Below, piece by piece: positions 7,822-17,755 of a stretch of 64,000 bases of DNA. Both the position numbers and the translations under genes were made by a program. This stretch comes from Vibrio sp. MEBiC08052 (GTDB lineage: Bacteria > Pseudomonadota > Gammaproteobacteria > Enterobacterales > Vibrionaceae). How positions within the stretch are numbered: the stretch's first letter is position 1; each line of letters starts with the position of its first letter. The notes below the pieces were generated by a model. That model searched no databases, was not told the DNA's origin, and was given only the letters and a program-made list of their open reading frames with translations. The stretch lies in contig NZ_KQ947477.1 in the NCBI RefSeq assembly GCF_001506075.1, positions 87,218 through 151,217 of the forward strand, written 5' to 3'.

Positions 7822-8916
7822 ATGGCAAAGCTTGAACTTATCGGCATTAGAAAAAGCTGGGATAATCAGGAAGTCATACACGGCGTTGACTTAAAAATCA
7901 AAGATGGCGAATTTATTGTATTTGTCGGCCCGTCAGGATGCGGAAAATCAACCTTATTACGCATGATATCCGGACTAGAAAACATCAGCGAAGGCTCTCT
8001 AGTGATTGGTCGCAAAGAAATGACGAATACCCCGGCGGCGAATAGAGGCATTGCAATGGTATTTCAGTCATACGCACTATATCCCAATATGTCAGTCCGT
8101 AATAACCTCGCTTATCCGCTTGAAATGGCCAAAGTACCTAAAGCAGAAATTGAACAAAAAGTTGCTGAAGTGGCAAAAACGCTGCATCTTGAACCAATGC
8201 TTGACCGGCTCCCCAAAGCTCTTTCCGGAGGTCAAAGACAGCGTGTGGCGATTGGCCGAGCCATCATCCGCGAACCTGACATCTTCTTATTTGACGAGCC
8301 ACTCTCTAACCTTGACGCAGAACTACGTCTCCAAATGCGGATTGAGATAGCCAAACTGCATGAATCTCTGGGGACAACCATGATCTATGTGACTCATGAT
8401 CAGCTTGAAGCGATGACGTTAGCTGATCGCATTGTCGTGCTTCGTGATGGAAAAATCGAACAAGTTGGCTCACCACTTGAGATCTACCATAACCCGAACA
8501 ATATATTTGTCGCCGGATTTATTGGCTCACCCAAAATAAACTTACTTCCGGCAGAAGTGGTCAACGCCTACCAAGGCCAAATACAAGTTCGCGTCCCTGC
8601 TCTTGGGCTTGATCACCTTATTTTTAGTCTGGAAACACCCGTGAACGAAGGCCAGAAAATTTCGATTGGTTTCCGACCAGAACACATTATTGACGACATC
8701 AATGATGGCGCAGATAGTCAAGTATTTAAGGTGCCTGTGGCCTATAGCGAGCATCTTGGACATACCAATTATCTTTACCTTAATGTGGGCGAAGAAGATA
8801 TGTTTGTCGTTGAATCACGCCAAACCGAAGCTATCCCCAATCATAGGCTAGTCGCGTTTGCTGTAGATCCGCAAAAGGCACTGCTATTTGATGAAAACGG
8901 TTTACGGCTTCGCTAA
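7822..8916 (+). CDS. Sugar ABC transporter ATP-binding protein, MalK/UgpC/MsmX type
   Basis: The Walker A motif GPSGCGKST is at residues 36-44, the signature LSGGQ at 134-138 and the Walker B FLFDEP around 155-160, followed by the switch histidine in VTHDQ. The C-terminal third is the TOBE-containing regulatory domain, giving 364 residues, the usual length for CUT1 ATPases. It powers the permease pair at 3605-5295, although it is transcribed from the opposite strand together with the acetyltransferase. An ATPase split from its permeases is common in CUT1 systems, and one ATPase may serve several importers. Confidence 0.95.
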   Translation: MAKLELIGIRKSWDNQEVIHGVDLKIKDGEFIVFVGPSGCGKSTLLRMISGLENISEGSLVIGRKEMTNTPAANRGIAMVFQSYALYPNMSVRNNLAYPLEMAKVPKAEIEQKVAEVAKTLHLEPMLDRLPKALSGGQRQRVAIGRAIIREPDIFLFDEPLSNLDAELRLQMRIEIAKLHESLGTTMIYVTHDQLEAMTLADRIVVLRDGKIEQVGSPLEIYHNPNNIFVAGFIGSPKINLLPAEVVNAYQGQIQVRVPALGLDHLIFSLETPVNEGQKISIGFRPEHIIDDINDGADSQVFKVPVAYSEHLGHTNYLYLNVGEEDMFVVESRQTEAIPNHRLVAFAVDPQKALLFDENGLRLR

Positions 8917-8942
8917 TGTCTCAGCGGGTAATCACAATACAT

Positions 8943-8967
8943 AAAAAAACCAGCGATCACTCGCTGG
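8943..8967 (-). terminator. Intrinsic terminator after rraB
   Basis: Read on the minus strand, a 7-base stem (CCAGCGA with TCGCTGG) and 4-base loop are followed by seven T residues. It closes the mreB-to-rraB transcription unit and lies between convergent genes. Confidence 0.85.
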
Positions 8968-8990
8968 CTTTCCATTCTTATTCGTCTTTC

Positions 8991-9410
8991 TTATTCATCA
9001 TCTTCTTCATCGTCGTCAGGATAAAGGGCATCTTCCCCTTCGTAATACGTCCCCCAACCATCATAGATAATGTCAAATTTCTCCGCCAGATGGATTAATT
9101 TTTCAGCCTGCTCATCAATGGCTTCAGCATTCAGGGCTGACTGCATCGTTGCATCACAACAAAACAGCATTTGCCCGTCTTCTTCATCTTCAACTTCTTC
9201 GGCTTCCAACACCTCAAAGCCCATTTTAAACGCTTCAACAGCGGCTTTTTCAAGCTGCTCAAATGTCTCCGCAAACAGGTGATGTTCTATCTCATACAGC
9301 GCTTCGGGGTCACTGCCATCTTCGAGGAGTGCCGCAATAATTTCTCGGGTATCTTCTTTCTGTAGTTCGATCAACGACTCAACAGAAACATAATCGTCTT
9401 CATGGGACAT
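8991..9410 (-). CDS. rraB: RraB, ribonuclease E activity regulator
   Basis: ATG 9410 begins MSHEDDYVSVESLIELQ and has GGAG seven bases upstream; a longer reading to 9599 lacks such support. The 139-residue acidic protein shows the conserved GSDPEALYEIEHHLF and AFKMGFEVLEAEE segments of RraB and ends in a Asp/Glu-rich tail. In E. coli RraB binds the RNase E scaffold region and changes degradosome activity; the same role is expected in the cytoplasm here. It is the last gene of the long minus-strand unit, 37 bases after tldD, and is followed by a terminator. Confidence 0.93.
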   Translation of the reverse strand: MSHEDDYVSVESLIELQKEDTREIIAALLEDGSDPEALYEIEHHLFAETFEQLEKAAVEAFKMGFEVLEAEEVEDEEDGQMLFCCDATMQSALNAEAIDEQAEKLIHLAEKFDIIYDGWGTYYEGEDALYPDDDEEDDE

Positions 9411-9447
9411 GTTCATACTCCAGCTTGATATTGAAAAATATTGATGA

Positions 9448-10899
9448 TTAATCCGTCCCACCAACAGTAATTGCATCGAGTTTGAGAGTTGGCTGTCCGA
9501 CACCGACCGGTAAACTTTGTCCGGATTTACCACACACGCCAACCCCTTTATCAATTTGTAAATCATTGCCGACCATCGAGACTTGTTGCATCGCTTCAAT
9601 CCCGGAACCGATCAATGTTGCCCCTTTGATGGGGCGTGTGATTTTGCCGTTTTCGATCAAATAGGCTTCAGATGCCGAAAACACAAACTTTCCAGAGGTA
9701 ATATCCACCTGTCCCCCACCAAAGTTTGGTGCATACACGCCTTTCTCAACCGTTGAAATAATTTCTTCCGGTGTATGCTGACCGGGAAGCATATAGGTAT
9801 TGGTCATCCGTGGCATCGGCAGATGAGCATAAGACTCCCGGCGACCATTGCCGGTCGGTGCCATTCCCATCAGGCGAGCATTGAGCTTATCTTGCATATA
9901 GCCTTTCAGCACGCCATTTTCGATCAGGACATTATACTGCCCCTGAACCCCTTCATCATCAATATTCAATGATCCGCGGCGATCTTTTAATGTGCCGTCA
10001 TCGACGATGGTACAAAGATCCGAGGTGACCTTCTGCCCGATCTTACCGGAAAATACTGACGATCCTTTGCGGTTAAAATCGCCTTCAAGCCCATGACCGA
10101 CAGCTTCATGTAATAACACGCCCGGCCAACCGGCCCCGAGAACCACCGGCATCGTTCCCGCTGGTGCAGCAATGGCTTCTAAATTGACTAATGCTTGTCG
10201 AATCGCTTCATCAGCAAATTCATAGGCGACGGCCATACCGTCACGCTCAGTCAGAAAGTAGTCATAACCGACCCGGCCACCGCCTCCGGCACTGCCTTTT
10301 TCACGCCGATCGCCTTTTTGTGCCAATACACTGATTGACAGTCTGACTAACGGGCGGGTATCGCCGGCATATGTACCATCAGTGGCAGCAATCAAAACTT
10401 GCTCATAGACGCCACTCAGGCTGATCGACACTTCCTGAATCAACGGTTCTTTGGTACGGATATACGCATCCAATGCTTTCAGCAATTCAGTCTTCTGTTG
10501 CTTTTGCCAGCTATCAAGCGGATTATCCATGCCATAATAATCCTGAGTATTTCTGCGGGAAAATGGCCGGATCCGCTGTTGACCGCTTTGGCCTTGCTGA
10601 GCGATCCCTCTCGCTGCTGTCGCACTCTGCTGTAAAGCGTCTTCAGTGAGCTGATCCGAATATGCAAACCCGGTTTTTTCACCACTGACCGCCCGGACAC
10701 CAACGCCCCGATCAATATTGAAAGAGCCGTCTTTAATCAACCCATCTTCCAGAACCAGCGATTCATGCCAACTGGACTGAAAATACAGATCCGCATAATC
10801 GATCTGCCGGGCCATCATATTCGACAACGTTTGCTCAATAAATTGTTCAGAAAGCCCGGTCGGATGAAGCAGTGCTTTTTCTATATGTTCAATTGTCAT
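9448..10899 (-). CDS. tldD: TldD metalloprotease subunit
   Basis: The 483-residue product has the peptidase U62 pattern, with the zinc motif HEAVGH at 264-269 followed by GLEGD, and a GVGVCGKSGQSLPVGVG-type C-terminus. TldD pairs with TldE to degrade unfolded peptides and, in other bacteria, to mature microcins and act on CcdA; tldE is not in this window. The ATG overlaps the nitrilase stop as ATGA, so the two are translationally coupled, as in the equivalent cluster of other vibrios. Confidence 0.96.
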   Translation of the reverse strand: MTIEHIEKALLHPTGLSEQFIEQTLSNMMARQIDYADLYFQSSWHESLVLEDGLIKDGSFNIDRGVGVRAVSGEKTGFAYSDQLTEDALQQSATAARGIAQQGQSGQQRIRPFSRRNTQDYYGMDNPLDSWQKQQKTELLKALDAYIRTKEPLIQEVSISLSGVYEQVLIAATDGTYAGDTRPLVRLSISVLAQKGDRREKGSAGGGGRVGYDYFLTERDGMAVAYEFADEAIRQALVNLEAIAAPAGTMPVVLGAGWPGVLLHEAVGHGLEGDFNRKGSSVFSGKIGQKVTSDLCTIVDDGTLKDRRGSLNIDDEGVQGQYNVLIENGVLKGYMQDKLNARLMGMAPTGNGRRESYAHLPMPRMTNTYMLPGQHTPEEIISTVEKGVYAPNFGGGQVDITSGKFVFSASEAYLIENGKITRPIKGATLIGSGIEAMQQVSMVGNDLQIDKGVGVCGKSGQSLPVGVGQPTLKLDAITVGGTD

Positions 10900-11729
10900 A
10901 ATTCGCTCTTCTGTTCCAAAAACTGATTGCTAAATCTTGTATGAGATAATACCGGCATTGAGGTTCTTACCTGAGCTAACAAATCAAGATCAATATCAGC
11001 GACGAGTGTCGCTGCGGTTTGCGCCAGACTTGCCACGATCTCTCCCCAAGGGTTGATGACCATCGAATGTCCCCAAGTCTCCCGACCTCCCTCATGAACA
11101 CCACCCTGATTGACAGCAACCACCCAACACTGGGTTTCAATCGCTCGGGCTCTCAGGAGTATCTCCCAGTGAGCCCGTCCGGTCACAGCGGTAAACGCGG
11201 CCGGAACCAAGATAATCTGGGCACCTTGCTGGCGTAACATGGAGTAGAGATGAGGGAAACGTACATCATAACAAATCGAAAGCCCCAACTCACCAAACGG
11301 TGTTGACGCTAACCGAACTTCGGAGCCGGAAAGGAAGATATCCGACTCGCGGTAATGTCGGTGTCCATCCGCAACATCAACGTCAAACATATGCAGCTTA
11401 TCATAAGATGTGACAAGCTGACCGTCAGAGGAATAAACCAGCAAAGTGGTTGTCACGCCCTGTGGCGTTTTCACCGGGAAACTACCGATGACAAGCCAGA
11501 CTGAAAACGCTTTTGCAATTCGGCAAAAAGCATCCTGCAAAGGGCCTGTGCCCAAAACTTCGGCATGACGATGATAGTCTTGTTTGGAACCGAAAACGAT
11601 GGCATTTTCCGGTGTAACAATCCACTCAGCACCCTGAGCAGATAACGCTTCAACCTGTGACTCAATCCATCGAAGATTGTGCTCCGGATCAGGCCCGGAT
11701 GTCATCTGAATTAAACCGACTCGGCTCAT
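10896..11729 (-). CDS. Carbon-nitrogen hydrolase (Nit1-like, deaminated glutathione amidase type)
   Basis: The catalytic triad of the nitrilase superfamily is visible: E41 in TPENAI, K111 in YDKLHMFDVD and C153 in SICYDVRFP. The 277-residue length and the DVRFPHLY context fit the Nit1 branch, whose members hydrolyse deaminated glutathione as metabolite repair. It is flanked by ATGA overlaps on both sides (yhdP before it, tldD after it), so it belongs to the same polycistronic unit. The precise substrate is inferred from the family. Confidence 0.9.
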   Translation of the reverse strand: MSRVGLIQMTSGPDPEHNLRWIESQVEALSAQGAEWIVTPENAIVFGSKQDYHRHAEVLGTGPLQDAFCRIAKAFSVWLVIGSFPVKTPQGVTTTLLVYSSDGQLVTSYDKLHMFDVDVADGHRHYRESDIFLSGSEVRLASTPFGELGLSICYDVRFPHLYSMLRQQGAQIILVPAAFTAVTGRAHWEILLRARAIETQCWVVAVNQGGVHEGGRETWGHSMVINPWGEIVASLAQTAATLVADIDLDLLAQVRTSMPVLSHTRFSNQFLEQKSEL

Positions 11730-14700
11730 TGGGTCGCTCCTTGTTTGTGTTGCTGTGCTTCTTCGCGTAATTTTTCCGGTAGTTTGAATTCACCTTTACT
11801 CCGGGAGATCTCTTTCACGACAGGATTATCAATCGGCCCTTTCACTTCATAATTGACTTCCGTGAATACCTCAACCACCGGGGAGATTACCGTTGTGATA
11901 GCCAACACATAGAGTCCTGTCACCGGGTTGACGGCAAAAGCACTGAGGACGGGTATTCCAGACGTCATATCCGGCACAAAATGAACTTCCGCATCAATGT
12001 TATTGGCATTCAGATCAACGATACCTTTAATGGTCATATTGCCGGCTAAGGCATCCATCTCAATATTATTGGTCACGAACACACCCTGTGATATTTCTCC
12101 GCTTCCTTTAATTGAGTTAAACGCCATTCCCTGATCAAAAACATCACTGAAATCGAGCTGCATTTTACGAATAATGGAATCTAAACTAAACAATCCCAGA
12201 AAACGTGCCGCACCACTGACATCGGAGATACTGCCTTTACCAAGTTTTGAGCTGACCGAACCTTTGAGCGTATCGACCTGAGCAGCCCATGGCGCACCAT
12301 CCCATGCCATCTGCGTCTTGATCGAGAATGGTGCATTCTGAATCCCCGAAGTGATTCCGAAACGCTCCATCAGATCACTATTGTTATCACCTTTCAAATC
12401 CATGTTTAGCACAGTATGGGACTGTTTCCCATCCAGTGTCCACTGACCATTGACATGAATTTCATTACTCCCGCTGACGATATCAATATTCTTCCATGAC
12501 AGCTCTTTCCCCTGTCGCTGGAAATCCATGTTCAAACGACCGACTTTATATCCCTGAAACCAAAAGTCTTGGATCACCAATGTCAGGTTTGGCATCAACT
12601 GATGAAACTGACGATCAAAATTGGTAATGCGGCGCTCATTCTGACGAGACTCATCAATAAATAACGAATCGTGCTCTTTCCGCTTTTCCAACGCGGGGAT
12701 ATAGAGATGAAGTTGATCCAAAGCCACACTCAAATCATAAGGGGCAATATAATTGGCTTTCCCTTGAACTTCTTGACTCTGGACATTCATCCGCCAGCCA
12801 AAACTTTTATGTCGGGCAAGAAAATCCACATCGTGCCATTCCAATGTCGCCAGCGTCAGATCTTTCACTTGCATTTCGATATGATCCGGTATCGGCAACT
12901 GTGGCATTGACATCGCTTGATTGGCACTGCTTTTCGGTGCACCGGAGGGGGCCTCTTCTTTGGTCAGCAATGCAATCCATTGATCGAGATCGAAATGATT
13001 CAGGCGGATTGTGGCTGAATGTCCGACAATCGGACTCACTTTAAAGCTCCCGTTACCAAAAATCAGGTTAGTTGCCGTGAGCACCGGTTCGGATTGTGTT
13101 ACATCGATTTCCGTCTGATACTTGGCATGAGGTACCTGAATCCGGGCACTGATCGTTTCCTGATTGCCAGAAATCTGTAATACGGCTTTCCCTTGTTCCT
13201 GAACCTTTTTATTTAATGGATAAGGATATTGACTGGCAATCGCTTGCAAATCTGTGTCTAGGTTTGCCTGATAAGAGAAACCGATATCATTGAGCTGAAT
13301 ATCAACGCCCATTTCCCACGGTGCATGGCCGGAGAGTGGTGCAATCCATTTTTGACCGACATAAGATGCCAAAGGCGTGACTTCCCAATCGCCGACCGTA
13401 TCAATATGAACATTGTATCCTTTGCTGCCGCTTTCTCCTTGAAAACTCCATGAGACCGGTTGACCTAACATTTCCCCCTGCAACGCTGACGCAGTAACGA
13501 CATCATTGTCAAAACGAATCCGACCGGACACTTTACGTAAATCAAGTGAGGGGGACTGAATATCAACTCGATTGTTCTTTAGGTCTGCCCATCCCCACGC
13601 TCTCGGCTCTCGGTGGCTTTCAAAAGGAATATTAAGCTGAAACTCAGACTGGATCTTGCCGTTCACCTGTACGGTTGTTAATGCGGCACCGACCGAATTA
13701 ACCAACGGGGTCGATGTCATAAAATCACGTAATGCGTTCCCTTGAGCTTCCGCTTTCGCTTCAATTTCAATATGTCCCGAATCGATCAAAACCGGAATCC
13801 GTCCGGTAATGCGTAACGCATTCACATCCATCAGATGCGCCTGTTTCGAATCCAGATACATTGATTCATTCTGAAACAGCAGATTCACTTGTAAATCAGT
13901 TAAAGGTGGCCATGCAGTATCATAACTGAACCGGGCATTTTTTAACCCGACCCAAGCCTGAAAAATACCGTCATGACGCTGATAAGGAAAATCGTTCAGA
14001 CGCCCGTACCACAGTATCTTCGCAGTCTTTACTTCCCCCCCCTGAATCGCAGTTGACAAATAATCTGTCAATTCATCTCCTAATGCACGGACCGGCAAAT
14101 AACGCCATGTTTCTCCGGCCTGAAAGAGATCGACTTCAGTATACAGTGACAGTAACGGACTCTGATCATGGAAAAAATCCAGTTTAAATTGACCGACGGT
14201 CTGTAAATCAGGCGTGCGTACGGCCACATGATCTGACCATAATGACCAACCGTCAGCAGTAGACTGCCAGACTAAATTGACCTGACCTTTTTGGATAATC
14301 AGCGGTGCCTGAAATACATCACCGTAAGGAAGAGTGTCATCATCCAGATTGGCCCGAATCACTGCTTTATCGGTATTGCCACGGATGCTCGCCTGAAGAT
14401 GGTGAACTTCCGGCAACAAAGACCACTGCTGAATTGCCCCTTCGGACAGTTGCGCAGAATATTGTCGGATACCCTGCATGTCACCGGCTAAGCGAATATC
14501 ATGTAATGTGCCTTGTGGTTTCAGTTGTACCAACATGCCTTGCAGTTGCTTGGACAAAGGCATCCGTTTGATCAGCGGCACTAATGAACCAATGTTGATC
14601 TCACCGATATTCATCAGCCAGTGATCAGGCTGCCATTTCATCAAAAAGTTGAGTTCCGGCCACTGCGTCTCATCCGTTTGTAATACCACCGACTGAGCTT

Positions 14701-15673
14701 GAATCACCATGCCGTCTTGCTTCGGAATCAGTCGAAAAGTCCCTTCCTGCATATGCAAACGGTGCTGTTTACCCGGAGCTGAGTCTGAATGTTTATTGGA
14801 TAGATCCGACCAGAACAGATCGGAAGGACGGACCTGTACATAACCATCTTTCGGGGTATTGTGTTCGAGCGTCAACCAGCCATTGAAACTAACCTGGCCA
14901 CTATGAATGCCGGTCTCTTTTTTCAGATACTGAGTCAGCCACGGACCAATGCTAATATTGTCCGAACTGACATAAAACTGGCCGGAAATATCATGGAATG
15001 AGTCAAAATCCTCAAAGTCTGCACGAACAGAAAGAGAGTTAATACCGGTATTGGTGACACTCACCACGCCTTGGGCCTGATGGCGGTGGCCGTTGTTCTG
15101 CCATTTCAGTCTGGCAATTTCCAGTTGCCGGATATCACCAGAAATCGAGCGATAACGAATGGTCGAGTTCAGAATCGAAAAATCATCGAGCTGACGCAGA
15201 AAAATATTATCCAGATGACGAATGGTTTCCAGCTGTATTTTTTCTTGCTCGTCCCGGTCACGGGAGTCATTAAGCGACTGTTGTTGAAACAAATCAACCG
15301 AACTGACATCCAGCTTCGACTGGTGAATGACTAAATTGGCAATCACGGGCTGCCATTGCAGCAGTGATTTAAATAGGTCGAATTCAATATCGACCCGATC
15401 AGCTGCAAAATGAATATTCGATGTATCGGGTAAATGCGCTTGAAACCCCGTCAGAGAAAGAGAAGGGTGACGATTACGCCAAAATCCTTGTATATCCTTC
15501 ACAGAAAACTGAATTTCAGCCTGACTGTTCATCCATTCGGTCATTGGAATCTGATACTGATTCATATGAGGTAAAGCAACTCTCAAAGCTGAAATCAGAA
15601 TCGCAAGCAAAACCAACAGGCTTAATAAAAGCCATAGTAATGTCCGTACAAGACGAGAAACTATAAAACGCAC
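11726..15673 (-). CDS. yhdP: YhdP, AsmA-like envelope lipid-transport protein
   Basis: This 1315-residue protein starts at GTG 15673 with a single N-terminal membrane helix (LLWLLLSLLVLLAILISAL) after a basic start, followed by a very long beta-rich periplasmic part and a C-terminal AsmA-like region (FGITSGIQ... GSISDVSGAARFLGLFS). Length and layout match YhdP of enteric bacteria, one of the TamB-like proteins that bridge the envelope and move phospholipid to the outer membrane. It follows rng by 19 bases and overlaps the nitrilase start by four bases. Confidence 0.94.
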   Translation of the reverse strand: MRFIVSRLVRTLLWLLLSLLVLLAILISALRVALPHMNQYQIPMTEWMNSQAEIQFSVKDIQGFWRNRHPSLSLTGFQAHLPDTSNIHFAADRVDIEFDLFKSLLQWQPVIANLVIHQSKLDVSSVDLFQQQSLNDSRDRDEQEKIQLETIRHLDNIFLRQLDDFSILNSTIRYRSISGDIRQLEIARLKWQNNGHRHQAQGVVSVTNTGINSLSVRADFEDFDSFHDISGQFYVSSDNISIGPWLTQYLKKETGIHSGQVSFNGWLTLEHNTPKDGYVQVRPSDLFWSDLSNKHSDSAPGKQHRLHMQEGTFRLIPKQDGMVIQAQSVVLQTDETQWPELNFLMKWQPDHWLMNIGEINIGSLVPLIKRMPLSKQLQGMLVQLKPQGTLHDIRLAGDMQGIRQYSAQLSEGAIQQWSLLPEVHHLQASIRGNTDKAVIRANLDDDTLPYGDVFQAPLIIQKGQVNLVWQSTADGWSLWSDHVAVRTPDLQTVGQFKLDFFHDQSPLLSLYTEVDLFQAGETWRYLPVRALGDELTDYLSTAIQGGEVKTAKILWYGRLNDFPYQRHDGIFQAWVGLKNARFSYDTAWPPLTDLQVNLLFQNESMYLDSKQAHLMDVNALRITGRIPVLIDSGHIEIEAKAEAQGNALRDFMTSTPLVNSVGAALTTVQVNGKIQSEFQLNIPFESHREPRAWGWADLKNNRVDIQSPSLDLRKVSGRIRFDNDVVTASALQGEMLGQPVSWSFQGESGSKGYNVHIDTVGDWEVTPLASYVGQKWIAPLSGHAPWEMGVDIQLNDIGFSYQANLDTDLQAIASQYPYPLNKKVQEQGKAVLQISGNQETISARIQVPHAKYQTEIDVTQSEPVLTATNLIFGNGSFKVSPIVGHSATIRLNHFDLDQWIALLTKEEAPSGAPKSSANQAMSMPQLPIPDHIEMQVKDLTLATLEWHDVDFLARHKSFGWRMNVQSQEVQGKANYIAPYDLSVALDQLHLYIPALEKRKEHDSLFIDESRQNERRITNFDRQFHQLMPNLTLVIQDFWFQGYKVGRLNMDFQRQGKELSWKNIDIVSGSNEIHVNGQWTLDGKQSHTVLNMDLKGDNNSDLMERFGITSGIQNAPFSIKTQMAWDGAPWAAQVDTLKGSVSSKLGKGSISDVSGAARFLGLFSLDSIIRKMQLDFSDVFDQGMAFNSIKGSGEISQGVFVTNNIEMDALAGNMTIKGIVDLNANNIDAEVHFVPDMTSGIPVLSAFAVNPVTGLYVLAITTVISPVVEVFTEVNYEVKGPIDNPVVKEISRSKGEFKLPEKLREEAQQHKQGATQ

Positions 15674-15692
15674 TATACCCTACTCAGTTAAG

Positions 15693-17162
15693 TCACATCA
15701 TGACAACATCAAACTGTTCTTGGACATACAAATGTTCCGCTTGAATCCGCACCTGTTTGCCAATAAAGACCTCAAGCTCTGCCAACGCATGAGATTCATC
15801 ACCCTGTAAAGAATCAGCAACGGCCGGCGAAGCATAAACGACGAATTTATCTGCATCATAAGCCCGGTTCACCCGGGTAATTTCACGCAAAATTTCAAAA
15901 CAAACGGTTTCAACAGTTTTGACTTGTCCACGCCCTTCACATGTTGGACAAGTAGAACACAACACATGTTCAATACTTTCTCGCGTTCTCTTGCGTGTCA
16001 TCTCCACCAATCCCAAATGGGTAAAACCATTGATATTGGTTTTGACACGATCTTTACTCAGTGCCGTTTCTAATGAGGCCAGCACGCGGGTCCGGTGTTC
16101 TTCCGAGACCATATCAATAAAATCAATAATAATAATGCCCCCCAGATTACGCAGTCGAAGTTGACGGGCGATCGCTTGGGTGGCTTCAATATTGGTGTTG
16201 AAAATTGTCTCTTCCAGATTACGGCGGCCGACAAATGCCCCGGTATTGATATCGATGGTAGTCATAGCTTCCGTTTGGTCGATGATCAGATAGCCACCTG
16301 ATTTCAGCTCAACCTTACGCTCCAGAGAACGCTGGATTTCATTCTCTGTATCATACATATCAAAAATGGGTTTATCGCCTTCATACAACACCAGTTTATC
16401 GGTCAGTTCAGGCACGTATTCAGATGTGAATTCTTTGAGATTTTCAAACTCCAGACGCGAGTCCACCAAAATTTTGGTTAAATCGGTCCCGACGAAATCT
16501 CTGAGGATACGCTGTGACAGCCCAAGTTCGCCATAAAGGGTAGTCCGCGTTTTATACTTTGCCCGCCGCTCCATGATCTTGCTCCACAAGCGCTTGAGAA
16601 AAGCGGCATCCTGAGAGAGTTCTTTCTCATCGGCACCTTCTGCGGCAGTGCGGATAATAAAGCCCCCCAATTCATCACAATAATTAGCGACGATATTCTT
16701 GAGACGCTCTCTTTCGCATTCACTTTCAATCCGTTGGGAAACACCGACATGACTGGCACCGGGCATAAAGACCAGATAACGGGAAGGTAGCGTGATATCC
16801 GTTGTCAGGCGAGCGCCTTTAGTACCGAGCGGATCTTTGACAACCTGTACTACGATATCTTGTCCCTGACGGACAAGTTCAGAGATATCGCGTACCTGAA
16901 ACTGTTGCTTTTCATTTTCCGCCACACATTCAGTGTGGGGAACAATATCCGAAGCATGCAGAAAAGCGGCCTTATCCAGACCAATATCAACAAACGCAGC
17001 CTGCATACCGGGCAATACCCGACTCACTTTTCCTTTATAAATATTTCCGACGATGCCGCGTTTTGCATCCCGTTCGATATGGATTTCCTGCAGGACCCCA
17101 CCCTCTATCATCGCCACGCGACTCTCACTCGGAGTTACATTCAACAACAACTCTGCACTCAT
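15693..17162 (-). CDS. rng: Ribonuclease G
   Basis: The 489-residue product equals E. coli RNase G in length. It has the N-terminal S1-like region (GNIYKGKVSRVLPGMQAAFVDIGLDKAAFLH), the DNase I-like catalytic block with the magnesium aspartates (MTTIDINTGAF and IIIIDFIDM), and the zinc-link cysteines CSTCPTC. It lacks the long scaffold of RNase E. It matures 16S rRNA 5' ends and decays some mRNAs. It is separated from maf by 20 bases in the mre-rng unit. Confidence 0.97.
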   Translation of the reverse strand: MSAELLLNVTPSESRVAMIEGGVLQEIHIERDAKRGIVGNIYKGKVSRVLPGMQAAFVDIGLDKAAFLHASDIVPHTECVAENEKQQFQVRDISELVRQGQDIVVQVVKDPLGTKGARLTTDITLPSRYLVFMPGASHVGVSQRIESECERERLKNIVANYCDELGGFIIRTAAEGADEKELSQDAAFLKRLWSKIMERRAKYKTRTTLYGELGLSQRILRDFVGTDLTKILVDSRLEFENLKEFTSEYVPELTDKLVLYEGDKPIFDMYDTENEIQRSLERKVELKSGGYLIIDQTEAMTTIDINTGAFVGRRNLEETIFNTNIEATQAIARQLRLRNLGGIIIIDFIDMVSEEHRTRVLASLETALSKDRVKTNINGFTHLGLVEMTRKRTRESIEHVLCSTCPTCEGRGQVKTVETVCFEILREITRVNRAYDADKFVVYASPAVADSLQGDESHALAELEVFIGKQVRIQAEHLYVQEQFDVVMM

Positions 17163-17182
17163 GAGCGCACCTCAATTTGATT

Positions 17183-17755
17183 TTATAAAAATTTATGCAA
17201 GAGCTGGTCAGTTTCAAATAGCGGTAGTCCGACAACGGCAAAATAACTACCTTCAATCCGAGTTACAAATTTTCCACCCAATCCCTGAATACCATAACTG
17301 CCAGCTTTATCACACGGTTCACCCGATTGCCAATAGCGTTCTATTTCATTATCTGACAACGGTTTAAACCATACATCCGTGGTTACCACTATCGTGTGTG
17401 TTTGTCGGGCATCGGTGACCGTCACGGCGGTCATGACCTGATGGTTTCGCCCGGAAAGCTGTAAGAGCATCTGCCGAGCATGTGTAAAACAGGTCGGTTT
17501 TTCGAGAATATGCTGATCAACCACCACAATCGTATCTGCCCCTAAAACAACTGCTCGCTCAGACATCACCATGTGCAAACCTGCGATTGCTTTTTCCCGG
17601 GATAATCTCGACACATAGGCTTGCGCTGATTCATGGGCCAGATGCTCTTCTACGACCTCAGGTAAAATAATCTCGAATGAGTAATCTAACTGCGTCAGGA
17701 GCTCTTTTCGTCTCGGGGAAGCAGAAGCAAGATAGAGTATCCGGTGGCCGTTCAT
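17183..17755 (-). CDS. maf: Maf-family nucleoside triphosphate pyrophosphatase
   Basis: ATG 17755 gives a 190-residue protein that begins MNGHRILYLASASPRRKELL, the Maf phosphate-binding signature; longer readings start inside mreD. Other conserved parts are GADTIVV and DKAGSYGIQG. The family hydrolyses dTTP/UTP and modified nucleotides (YhdE type), preventing their incorporation. The start overlaps the mreD stop as ATGA. Confidence 0.95.
   Translation of the reverse strand: MNGHRILYLASASPRRKELLTQLDYSFEIILPEVVEEHLAHESAQAYVSRLSREKAIAGLHMVMSERAVVLGADTIVVVDQHILEKPTCFTHARQMLLQLSGRNHQVMTAVTVTDARQTHTIVVTTDVWFKPLSDNEIERYWQSGEPCDKAGSYGIQGLGGKFVTRIEGSYFAVVGLPLFETDQLLHKFL

Noticed and set aside
8917..9098. 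A short plus-strand frame directly after the ABC ATPase gene
   Set aside because: It crosses the terminator hairpin and overlaps rraB on the other strand; no SD or conserved features.
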